A DNA stretch of 6,045 nt from Cellulomonadaceae bacterium (GCA_031282935.1 JAITCS010000155.1:1-6045); one strand, 5' to 3'. Shown: positions 1 to 5,201, counted from the first letter of the stretch. Notes: generated by a model not told the origin, from the sequence alone. Translations and numbers: made by a program.

Positions 1-1947
1 GATCGCGTGCAGTCGCCCCAAAGTTGCCGCCACCAAAACCATATCGCCATCGTTTAGTGCCGCCCGCGCTGTGGTACTTGACCACCTCTTTGCGCCTTGA
101 GCTGGCTTGACATCATCAAATCTAACTAACTCAAACCCGTATTTTGGCCCTAATTCCTGCAAGGTAGTCAAATCCCCTGATAACTCTCTGCCGAACCGAG
201 CATCGCCACCTAAAACTACCACTCTTGCCCGATATCGTTTATTCAGGTAATCTCGCACGAAATATTCTGGGCTTTGCGCTGCGAATTCTGCCGTGTACGG
301 GATAACCTCAACCTCGTCAATTCCACAGGCTTTTATGGCGGCAACTTTTTCGTCAATTCCCACAAGCAACTGCATTCCGGGGCGCGCTTGATGGAATAGT
401 GCCGGGTGGGGGTCGAAAGTAAAGGCAATGGACTTCAGATCCCGCGATTTCGCAATCCGAACCACTTCTTGCAATAGGGCCTGATGGCCTCGGTGGACGC
501 CGTCAAATGAGCCGAAAGTGACTACGGAACCGTTGCCTCCGATATTATCCGAGGGAATGTCTGATGAAGCCATCGGATTGCTGGCGCTGTTTTGCACGCT
601 CACTACCTTCTCATCTTGGGGCGGGAAAACAATGGCAGGCCGAGCCATCTGCTTCCCATTTTGTACGGTGTTGACAAGAATCGCTGCTAATTGTCCGTCG
701 GGGCTAATTCCCGCTATCGGCTTAGTGCCGGTTATCGGTTTATTGGCCGTTATCGGTTCTTGGCCCGGCATCGGCTTTTCGGCGGATGAGCTGGGTTGGT
801 TTATTTCCGATAATTGTTCCGATAATCGACTGGTAGGATATTTCGGAGCGATGAACCGGCCGTATTGTAAATCGGAGGCTTCTGCATCTGTCAGATTAGT
901 GAGCGCTAACATTCGAGCGGCCGCTTTGCCTAATGGCATTGTCGAAAGGGCCTCGCCTATTTCGGCACCGGCGGCACTGCGGGCCTCAAGTTCATCAAGG
1001 GTGTATGCGTCCGCAGGGGAAAACCCTCCGATACCCTGGTATTCATTCCACTGGCCTTTATATTCTTGCTCTTTGCACTCTTGCCCTTGGCTTTCTTGCT
1101 CCTGGCCTTTACATAACCTAGTGCCTATCCATTCGCGGCGCAACATCGTCAAATGTCCGCGCGTGCGTAATAATTCCCCAAGGTCGCGCGCTAATGCCCT
1201 CACATATGTTCCTGAAGAAACCAGCACCTCAACCTCTAGGTCAATCACGGGAATCTCACCGCCTGGCGTTTCCGCTTTGGTTTCGATAATCTTTATTACG
1301 TCAAAGATTGGGACGCTTATGGGGCGGGCCTCCAAGTTAACCTCTTTGCCCTCACGCGCTAAAGCGTAGGCGCGCTCCCCTTTTACCTTAATTGCTGAAA
1401 CAGTTGTAGGCACTTGCAGGATGTCGCCAGTGAGCTTTGCGATTGCGTTCGTTATTTCTGATTCCGATACCGCTACTGGTGTCGAAATAAACGGTTCAGA
1501 TACAGCGGCAGCATCGGAAATCGCAGCAATATCGGAAATCGCAGCGACGCCGGATATCACACCAACATCGGTTATCGTACCAATGTCCGGCACGCCGACA
1601 AGCCGAGCGCCGGGCCGGGCGACAATTTCTCCCTCGGCGTCGTCGGTATTAGTTCCGATACCCAACCGGATCGTCGCCAAGTAAGATTTGTATCCCCCGG
1701 AAACGAACTGCAGCAACTTGGTGCCCTTGCCGATTCCGCAAACGAGCAAGCCCGTAGCCATCGGATCCAGCGTGCCCCCGTGCCCAACCGCGCGCGTGCC
1801 GCACAACCGCCGCAGCCGCGACACCACATCGTGACTGGTAATTCCAGCCGGTTTGTCCACGACGATGATGCCGTCTGCGGAAGTGGGTCGGCGCGCAGGC
1901 GCTATCTTTTGCTGGGGCGATTTACTTTGCGGTGCAGTTGCGGCCAC
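1..1947 (-). CDS. truB-ribF: TruB-RibF in-frame fusion: tRNA pseudouridine-55 synthase plus FMN adenylyltransferase/riboflavin kinase (3' part outside window)
   Basis: Reading from GTG at 1947, all 649 codons to the window edge are open; I checked every in-frame triplet for stops. TruB part (about residues 24-443): GHGGTLDPMATG at 55-66 with the expected catalytic Asp61, KSY 87-89, the SAIKVKGERAY segment, SSGTYVRALARD with Arg250, and a C-terminal PDGQLAAIL...ARPAIVF (416-441) like the usual end of actinobacterial TruB. RibF part (from about 474): VTFGSFDGVHRGHQ 476-489, FTFDPHP 509-515, GGDARFG 580-586, SSTTARAAL 623-631. This is the FMN adenylyltransferase domain; the riboflavin kinase domain would lie beyond base 1. 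TruB modifies U55 of tRNA; RibF makes FMN and FAD. The GTG overlaps the rbfA stop (TAGTG), so translation is probably coupled. TruB is about 440 residues against about 300 usually, because of low-complexity insertions at roughly 118-163, 280-305 and 375-415. A separate RibF could also start internally (GTG 597 or ATG 573). Confidence 0.9.
   Translation of the reverse strand, partial: MAATAPQSKSPQQKIAPARRPTSADGIIVVDKPAGITSHDVVSRLRRLCGTRAVGHGGTLDPMATGLLVCGIGKGTKLLQFVSGGYKSYLATIRLGIGTNTDDAEGEIVARPGARLVGVPDIGTITDVGVISGVAAISDIAAISDAAAVSEPFISTPVAVSESEITNAIAKLTGDILQVPTTVSAIKVKGERAYALAREGKEVNLEARPISVPIFDVIKIIETKAETPGGEIPVIDLEVEVLVSSGTYVRALARDLGELLRTRGHLTMLRREWIGTRLCKGQEQESQGQECKEQEYKGQWNEYQGIGGFSPADAYTLDELEARSAAGAEIGEALSTMPLGKAAARMLALTNLTDAEASDLQYGRFIAPKYPTSRLSEQLSEINQPSSSAEKPMPGQEPITANKPITGTKPIAGISPDGQLAAILVNTVQNGKQMARPAIVFPPQDEKVVSVQNSASNPMASSDIPSDNIGGNGSVVTFGSFDGVHRGHQALLQEVVRIAKSRDLKSIAFTFDPHPALFHQARPGMQLLVGIDEKVAAIKACGIDEVEVIPYTAEFAAQSPEYFVRDYLNKRYRARVVVLGGDARFGRELSGDLTTLQELGPKYGFELVRFDDVKPAQGAKRWSSTTARAALNDGDMVLVAATLGRLHAI
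595..612 (-). promoter_or_regulatory. Possible internal ribosome binding site for a separate RibF
   Basis: On the minus strand GAGAAGG (612-606) lies 8 nt before an in-frame GTG (597-595), just after the TruB domain ends and about 25 codons before the RibF VTFGSFDGVH motif. That is close to the normal length of a RibF N-terminus. The site could give free RibF in addition to the fused protein. It is only a partial Shine-Dalgarno match; ATG 573 is another candidate start but has no clear ribosome binding site. Confidence 0.35.
715..774. repeat. 18-bp-period degenerate repeat in the truB-ribF ORF (4 units, TATCGG core)
   Basis: TATCGG occurs at 715, 733 and 751, and CATCGG at 769, each exactly 18 bp apart, with a diverged filler between. 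On the coding strand this gives hexapeptide units EPITAN, KPITGT, KPIAGI (residues about 397-414). The array sits between the TruB central fold and its C-terminal PDG...RPAIVF segment. Confidence 0.75.
1051..1111. repeat. Imperfect repeats encoding a Gln/Glu-rich insertion in TruB
   Basis: CTGGCCTTTA occurs at 1051-1060 and 1102-1111, and TTCTTGCTC is repeated between them. The coding strand reads KGQEQESQGQ-ECKEQEYKGQ (residues 280-299), a hydrophilic low-complexity stretch just after the WIGTRL segment of TruB, where the family normally passes directly to the C-terminal part. It probably forms a surface loop. Confidence 0.6.
1513..1571. repeat. 18-bp-period repeat in the truB part of the ORF (4 units, ATCGG core)
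   Basis: ATCGGAAATCGCAGC is present identically at 1513-1527 and 1531-1545. Diverged copies of the core follow in register at 1549 (GCCGG) and 1567 (ATCGG), giving an 18-bp period. The encoded hexapeptides are ISGVAA, ISDIAA, ISDAAA (residues 131-148), inserted between the DDAEGEIV segment and the ITNAIAKLTGDI segment of TruB. Confidence 0.75.
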
Positions 1948-2543
1948 TAAAGGTGTAAGCCGCCTTCAACGTCCACGTCCCCATCAACTTGGGCCTCGTC
2001 AAAGTGCTCGTGGTCAGTGATGGAGTCGAAATCATCCAAATCGTGGTACTCGTCCGGGGCGCCCATGTTTTCCTCATGATCCACCAAGTCGAAGCCGCCA
2101 TCGTGCAGGTGTTCCAGGCCGAGCGCTGGCGCTTTCTTGTACGGGTCAGCCTCGCCAGCGTAATGCTTGCCGATGCGCAGCGCGTCCACTTCAGCGTCGC
2201 GGCGCTGCGCCTCCGAAATCGCGTCCGTAATCTGCTGGGCCGCCTCAGGCACCGAATCCACGTGGAACTCTAGGGTGGGGGTGAGGCGAACACCGGTCTG
2301 CTTGCCGACCTCCGAGCGCAGCAAACCCTTGCAGCTTTCGAGCGCCGCAGCCGTGCGCTGGTGCGCGGTTTCGTCGCCCAAAACCGTGTAGAACACCGAG
2401 GCGTTTTGCAGATCGCCCGTGACCCGCACATCGGTAATCGTCACGAAACCGAGGCGCGGATCCTTGATTTTGGTGTCAAGCATTGAGGCGACGATCTCTT
2501 TGATGCGGTCGGCAAGTTTGCGCGCGCGCGGGTTTTCAGACAT
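1947..2543 (-). CDS. rbfA: Ribosome-binding factor A
   Basis: RbfA is a KH-type RNA-binding protein that helps mature the 30S subunit and 16S rRNA 5' end and supports growth in the cold. The 198-residue product shows the family pattern: a basic N-terminus (NPRARKLADRIKEIVASML), then IKDPRLGFVTITDVRVTGDL, then YTVLGD, and later EFHVDSVPEAAQQI. AGEADPYKK near residue 130 is typical of actinobacterial RbfA. The family is usually 120-160 residues; the extra length is a tail from about residue 145, rich in Asp, Glu and His. ATG 2543 is the natural start because the family N-terminus begins there. There is no Shine-Dalgarno sequence, but a TATGCT hexamer lies 6 nt upstream, so the mRNA may be leaderless. 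The stop overlaps the GTG of the downstream truB-ribF ORF by one base, suggesting one transcript. infB, the usual upstream neighbour, is not here. Confidence 0.95.
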   Translation of the reverse strand: MSENPRARKLADRIKEIVASMLDTKIKDPRLGFVTITDVRVTGDLQNASVFYTVLGDETAHQRTAAALESCKGLLRSEVGKQTGVRLTPTLEFHVDSVPEAAQQITDAISEAQRRDAEVDALRIGKHYAGEADPYKKAPALGLEHLHDGGFDLVDHEENMGAPDEYHDLDDFDSITDHEHFDEAQVDGDVDVEGGLHL

Positions 2544-2692
2544 GCGATCAGCATAGCGCGTTCCCGCTCGCTAAGCACCAACGCGCCGACGAAACGCCAC
2601 AACCCGGCTCAGATTCTCCGGTTCGCCGATCCGTTATGAAAGCCGTTGAGCCGTTAGTGGAACTGCTAGCCGTTAGTGGAGCCATCCTACCG
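2544..2692. repeat. Intergenic region with CCGTTAGTGG direct repeats
   Basis: CCGTTAGTGG is present at 2651-2660 and 2670-2679, with a close copy CCGTTAGTAG at 2690-2699 and shorter CCGTTA/CCGTTG copies at 2631 and 2643. The last copy runs over the stop codon of the Gly/Pro-rich gene. The remaining sequence, towards rbfA, is plain and GC-rich with the putative rbfA promoter. I see no terminator hairpin with a T-run. Confidence 0.6.
2550..2555 (-). promoter_or_regulatory. Putative -10 box for leaderless rbfA transcription
   Basis: TATGCT (2555-2550) ends 6 nt before the rbfA ATG, which has no Shine-Dalgarno sequence. This TANNNT spacing fits leaderless transcription, common in Actinobacteria. 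The -35 side is weak. The antitoxin gene shows the same 6-nt spacing. Confidence 0.45.
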
Positions 2693-3052
2693 TTAGTAGA
2701 ACCTCGGGCCTGGGCCGCGCCTGCGCCCAAACGGCATCGGCGGCGGCATCCTCGGTGCCATCACGGGCGGCACTATCATCGGCGGCGGGGGCGGCAGTGG
2801 TCGCCGATATTGCGGGCCGCCCAACAGCCCGCCAGTAAGCGCCCCGGCAACCGTGCCGAGCACCGACGGCCCCATCGCCTGCTGCCGCAGCATCTGGTTT
2901 TCCATCATCAACTGCTGGTTTTGCGCTGCCAAAATCGCCTGCTGACGGCGCATAATGCCTGCTCCGCGCGGGGGGCCGTACGGGCGCGGGGGCGCCATCC
3001 TCGGGCCATAACCGTAACCGCCGGGGTAGCCCGGCCCAAATCCCATCGACAT
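2693..3052 (-). CDS. Gly/Pro/Met-rich protein of unknown function
   Basis: I do not recognise the family. The 119-residue product has four parts: a Gly/Tyr/Pro-rich N-terminus (residues 4-32); a Gln/Met-rich, probably helical stretch (34-60, MRRQQAILAAQNQQLMMENQ) that could form a coiled coil; a short Gly-zipper-like hydrophobic segment (64-79, VLGTVAGALTGGLLGG); and a Pro/Arg-rich C-terminus with PPPPP at 87-91 and RRR at 110-112. The segment is too short and glycine-rich to call a confident membrane helix, and there is no signal peptide. I chose ATG 3052 because AAGGAGG (3064-3058) sits 5 nt upstream; a start at 3112 would add 20 residues with no comparable site. It lies between the toxin gene and rbfA on the same strand. 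The strong ribosome binding site argues for a real gene. Confidence 0.7.
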   Translation of the reverse strand: MSMGFGPGYPGGYGYGPRMAPPRPYGPPRGAGIMRRQQAILAAQNQQLMMENQMLRQQAMGPSVLGTVAGALTGGLLGGPQYRRPLPPPPPMIVPPVMAPRMPPPMPFGRRRGPGPRFY

Positions 3053-3057
3053 GTGGG

Positions 3058-3064
3058 CCTCCTT
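3058..3064 (-). promoter_or_regulatory. Strong Shine-Dalgarno that sets the start of the Gly/Pro-rich gene
   Basis: AAGGAGG on the minus strand is 5 nt before ATG 3052. This match decides between that ATG and the upstream in-frame ATG at 3112. Confidence 0.8.
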
Positions 3065-3089
3065 CTTGTCGCGCTGGTCGCGTCCCCTA

Positions 3090-3095
3090 ATCATA
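3090..3095 (-). promoter_or_regulatory. Putative -10 box of the Gly/Pro-rich gene
   Basis: TATGAT (3095-3090) matches TATAAT at five of six positions and would place the transcript start about 30 nt before ATG 3052. No good -35 is visible. The toxin gene ends only about 75 bp upstream, so readthrough is also possible. Confidence 0.35.
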
Positions 3096-3169
3096 AACCC
3101 AACGCCTGACATTCACCGGCCCACCCGAAAACCCATCCTTGCGCAGGTAACCGTGCGACCACCCATTAC

Positions 3170-3457
3170 TTACTCGTATATCTCGCGACGATGGCCAGCC
3201 CGAACCACCGTGACGCTCAGTTTCTTGTCCTCTATTTCATAAATTACCCGATAATCTCCCACCCTAATTCTCCACGCTTCTTCCCCCACAAGCTTCTTGC
3301 ACCCTCGGGGGCGCGGACTATTGGCGAGATTTTCGATAGCTTCAATTATGCGATTTTGCGTCGGATTTGGTAGTTTCAGAACTTGTCTAGCTGCGGCTTT
3401 GGTGAACTCAACCTCGTACTTCGCCGTTGTATCCGTGAAGTTAGTTGGTTCATTCAT
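3170..3457 (-). CDS. relE: RelE/ParE-superfamily toxin, RelE-like mRNA interferase
   Basis: A 95-residue protein of normal RelE length. It opens with YEVEFTKAAARQVLKLP (14-30), continues with a helical stretch and GCKKLVG (52-58), and has the family core WRIRVGDYRVIYEI (62-75), ending VVRAGHRREIY (84-94). Lys54/55, Arg63/65/70, Arg86, His89, Arg90/91 and Tyr94 are the basic and aromatic residues expected at the active site of ribosome-dependent mRNA-cleaving RelE toxins, so the toxin looks intact. I chose ATG 3457, which overlaps the antitoxin gene by 8 bp; an upstream ATG at 3484 would add nine residues unlike the family and lie deep in the antitoxin gene. There is no separate Shine-Dalgarno, so translation is probably coupled to the antitoxin. 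ParE-like gyrase poisoning is less likely given the C-terminal HRREIY. Confidence 0.9.
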   Translation of the reverse strand: MNEPTNFTDTTAKYEVEFTKAAARQVLKLPNPTQNRIIEAIENLANSPRPRGCKKLVGEEAWRIRVGDYRVIYEIEDKKLSVTVVRAGHRREIYE

Positions 3458-3716
3458 TCGACAGCAGCTTACGCAAGTCGGCAAGGCTTACCCGCTCACC
3501 GGTATCAGCCGCTTTCGCCTCCCGATAGGCCTTAACGTCCGCCAACATTTCGAGTTGTTCAAGAGTCTCAAGGTCAGCAACACTAACGACAACTGCGGCG
3601 AGTTTTCCGTTCTTGGTCACCCCAATTCGCTCCTGCCCGTATGCGGCCCGGCCAAGCACTTCGGAGAGTTCCGCCCGTAGCGCCCTGGTCGAAACAGTGG
3701 CCGTCAGTGTGTCCAT
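3450..3716 (-). CDS. Phd/YefM-family antitoxin
   Basis: An 88-residue antitoxin. The N-terminal DNA-binding fold of Phd/YefM is clear: VSTRALRAELSEVLGRAAYG (8-27), then ERIGVTKNGKLAAVVVSVADLETLE (29-53), where family members have a similar strand reading V-T-K/R-N-G-K/R-x-x-A-V-x-V/L. The C-terminal part (54-88) is helical and charged, as expected for the segment that wraps and neutralises the toxin. It comes first in the operon and overlaps the RelE-like toxin gene by 8 bp. ATG 3716 has no Shine-Dalgarno, but TACACT lies 6 nt upstream, so the transcript may be leaderless. The operator next to it supports autoregulation by the antitoxin alone and with toxin. The pairing of a YefM/Phd antitoxin with a RelE-fold toxin is standard. 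Confidence 0.92.
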   Translation of the reverse strand: MDTLTATVSTRALRAELSEVLGRAAYGQERIGVTKNGKLAAVVVSVADLETLEQLEMLADVKAYREAKAADTGERVSLADLRKLLSNE

Positions 3717-3722
3717 GCGGCG

Positions 3723-3728
3723 AGTGTA
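3723..3728 (-). promoter_or_regulatory. Putative -10 box of the toxin-antitoxin operon
   Basis: TACACT on the minus strand lies 6 nt before the antitoxin ATG, the same spacing as for rbfA. It is embedded in the palindromic operator, so repressor binding would block it directly. No convincing -35 is visible. Confidence 0.5.
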
Positions 3729-3747
3729 CCATGTTACACCTGTGTAC
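3724..3747. promoter_or_regulatory. Palindromic operator of the toxin-antitoxin operon
   Basis: GTGTACCATGTTACAC (3724-3739) is a 16-bp palindrome with one mismatched pair. A second TGTAC core follows at 3743-3747, 18 bp from the first (3725-3729). E. coli YefM-YoeB is known to bind TGTACA-core palindromes, so a YefM-like antitoxin binding here is a natural inference. Confidence 0.65.
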
Positions 3748-3776
3748 GCAGGTGGGTGGGTGGCGGGGTCAGCGGG

Positions 3777-4739
3777 TCAAATCCAGCCGCGTTTTACCGC
3801 TTGGTATCCTGCTTCGAAAGGCGACCTCGCTTCAAGGCGCTCCATTAGAGTTCCGACAATGCGCCGCGCAGTTCTCGCGGATACGCCCATTTGCTTAGCG
3901 ATATCATCCGTGCTGCGCCCCACAGTAAGCAGTTCGAGCACAACTCGTTCATCGTCCGATAATCCGTGGGTATCTTTAGTTAGGGTGCGCGATTGGCCTA
4001 ACGGGGCTGCGGTGGCCCAAATTGCCTCAAAAAGAGTTTGCAGCGCTAGCACCACCCCCTTATTATGATAAACAGCAATACCTTGGAGGCCGCGCCCCGG
4101 AGTGGGGTCAAGTGGTAATACTGCAGTAGCTTTATCTGCAATTATCATTCTGATTGGCAGCGTGGGTGCGGTACGCACTTCGGAGCCTTGGCAATTAAGC
4201 CACTCAACGTGTTTGAGCGTGGTCGAATCATTACGGGCACTGGATAAGTAAATTGAGCGCGAGCTTACTCCCCTTGAGAATAGTTCCGAGTTTCGAGCTT
4301 GAGAAGCGGCCATGCTCTCTGGGCTTTGCGCACCGCCCGGTGCAAATGTTGCAACTTCAAATCGGGTTCTTTCGCTAAGTATTCGCAACCTTTCGTGAAT
4401 TTCAGGCGCCCCTTTGATTACCTCAATTTCTGTGCTCGGTTCTGGTTGCTTTGCAGTGAACTCCTTAAGTAGCTCGAAATGAGCGTTTTGCGTTATTAGC
4501 TCGATTTTCTGGCGTGAAATGAGAATTTCGGTTGCGGCTGTCTTGGGAACAACTACCACACCTTGAGCGCTGGGCAGGGCGAGGCCGTTATCTATGAGTT
4601 CCCGGTGGCCATGAGCTATTTCGTCAAGCGGAATACCTAGTATCTGAGATTGCGCTTCAAGCGTCTGACCAGGGGATTTGAGCGCCTGCGCATAGAGCTG
4701 GTTTGCAATTTCACTAATTCCAAATGCTTCGAATGCCAT
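3777..4739 (-). CDS. TrmB-like/LuxR-type transcriptional regulator
   Basis: A 320-residue regulator with three parts. Residues 1-70 look like a TrmB-type winged helix (ISEIANQLYAQAL, then an ILGIPLDEIAHGHRELIDNGLA recognition-type segment). Residues about 105-245 resemble the phospholipase-D-like effector domain of actinobacterial relatives, with RGVSSRSIYL, VEWLNCQGSEVR, LPIRMIIADKATAVLPLDP and LQTLFEAIWATAAPLG. Residues 260-320 are a LuxR/GerE-type helix-turn-helix: LSDDERVVLELLTVGRSTDD then IAKQMGVSARTARRIVGTLM, ending AVKRGWI. There is no receiver domain, so a two-component input is unlikely; the ligand is unknown. ATG 4739 has GGGAG 9 nt upstream. It lies head to head with the exported-protein genes across 462 bp, which suggests that it regulates them and possibly itself. 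Its own promoter is not clear. Confidence 0.88.
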   Translation of the reverse strand: MAFEAFGISEIANQLYAQALKSPGQTLEAQSQILGIPLDEIAHGHRELIDNGLALPSAQGVVVVPKTAATEILISRQKIELITQNAHFELLKEFTAKQPEPSTEIEVIKGAPEIHERLRILSERTRFEVATFAPGGAQSPESMAASQARNSELFSRGVSSRSIYLSSARNDSTTLKHVEWLNCQGSEVRTAPTLPIRMIIADKATAVLPLDPTPGRGLQGIAVYHNKGVVLALQTLFEAIWATAAPLGQSRTLTKDTHGLSDDERVVLELLTVGRSTDDIAKQMGVSARTARRIVGTLMERLEARSPFEAGYQAVKRGWI

Positions 4740-5016
4740 CAGAACCAGCTCCCTAACTCGGCACCTTTACCAGAGATACAGGGCTCGGGAACCTGCTATT
4801 TGCCCGCACCCAGGTTAACCATACCAGCAAAGTTGTGTTGGCCATGTCCGCCACGGCCAGCTCGGCGATTTTGGTTTTCGCCCCACTACCCCGCACAATT
4901 CTGCGTAGTAGCAGATGGCGGTTCTAAAGAATCGAACTTACTGCTAGATTAGATTCACGAAAGGTCAAGAACAATGTGGTACACCGACCCCGCAATCACC
5001 GCAATTTGTGTCGGGA

Positions 5017-5045
5017 TTGAACAACTAGATTTCCAATGGGATAAT
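5017..5045 (+). promoter_or_regulatory. Sigma70-like promoter for the exported-protein genes
   Basis: TTGAAC (5017-5022), a 17-bp spacer and GATAAT (5040-5045) make the best promoter in the window. Transcription would start near 5052, leaving a leader of about 150 nt before ATG 5202, long enough for post-transcriptional control. Confidence 0.6.
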
Positions 5046-5110
5046 TTCTTTCCGGTCAATTTTAGGTACTGACAATCGCAGCCACACTGCTCGCGATAAC
5101 TAATTCTACC

Positions 5111-5126
5111 TGGATAACAATATCCA
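5111..5126. promoter_or_regulatory. Inverted repeat TGGATA-ACAA-TATCCA, possible operator
   Basis: A perfect 6-bp inverted repeat with a 4-nt centre, downstream of the predicted start of transcription and 75 bp before the secreted-protein ATG. It could be an operator for the divergent regulator or a small leader hairpin. It is short enough to occur by chance. Confidence 0.4.
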
Positions 5127-5184
5127 AGTAAAAGCACCTGTTACGACCTGTATCAGATGCTCTCAACCAATGAAACACCAAGAA

Positions 5185-5192
5185 TAAAGGAG
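5185..5192 (+). promoter_or_regulatory. Shine-Dalgarno that sets the secreted-protein start
   Basis: AAAGGAGA lies 9-10 nt before ATG 5202. It favours this ATG, which begins a signal peptide, over the upstream in-frame ATG at 5157. Confidence 0.75.
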
Positions 5193-5201
5193 AAGTGTTT
5201 T

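Larger units (their letters stand above)
4740..5201. other. Divergent intergenic region between the regulator and the exported-protein genes
   Basis: This 462-bp stretch has no convincing gene: reading frames in it are short, lack ribosome binding sites and resemble nothing I know. The half next to the regulator is GC-richer and holds weak dyads (TGGCC...GGCCA at 4839-4859, GGCGA...TCGCC at 4864-4882). The half next to the secreted-protein gene is AT-richer and holds a sigma70-like promoter and a perfect inverted repeat. No tRNA or known riboswitch is recognisable. An unrecognised small RNA or leader element cannot be excluded. Confidence 0.6.

Noticed and set aside
518..1369. Long plus-strand reading frame (283 codons) opposite truB-ribF
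   Set aside because: It lies antisense to the well-supported TruB-RibF frame, resembles no family, and is rich in Ser/Pro/Ile runs produced by the repeats on the other strand.
715..1571. CRISPR array
   Set aside because: The 18-bp-period units have no unique spacers, lie in frame within a coding sequence and no cas genes are near.
2548..2730. Minus-strand 60-codon frame across the CCGTTAGTGG repeats
   Set aside because: It overlaps the end of the Gly/Pro-rich gene, encodes repeated STNG from the DNA repeat and has no ribosome binding site.
2636..3109. Plus-strand 157-codon frame opposite the Gly/Pro-rich gene
   Set aside because: Arg/His/Pro-rich composition typical of the reverse of a GC-rich gene; the opposite strand has the strong ribosome binding site.
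3613..4068. Plus-strand frame across the antitoxin and regulator genes
   Set aside because: Antisense to two clear genes, with no recognisable domain.
4839..4882. Short dyads as a transcription terminator
   Set aside because: Stems are only 5 bp with 9-11 nt loops, no T-run follows, and the position between divergent genes does not call for a terminator.
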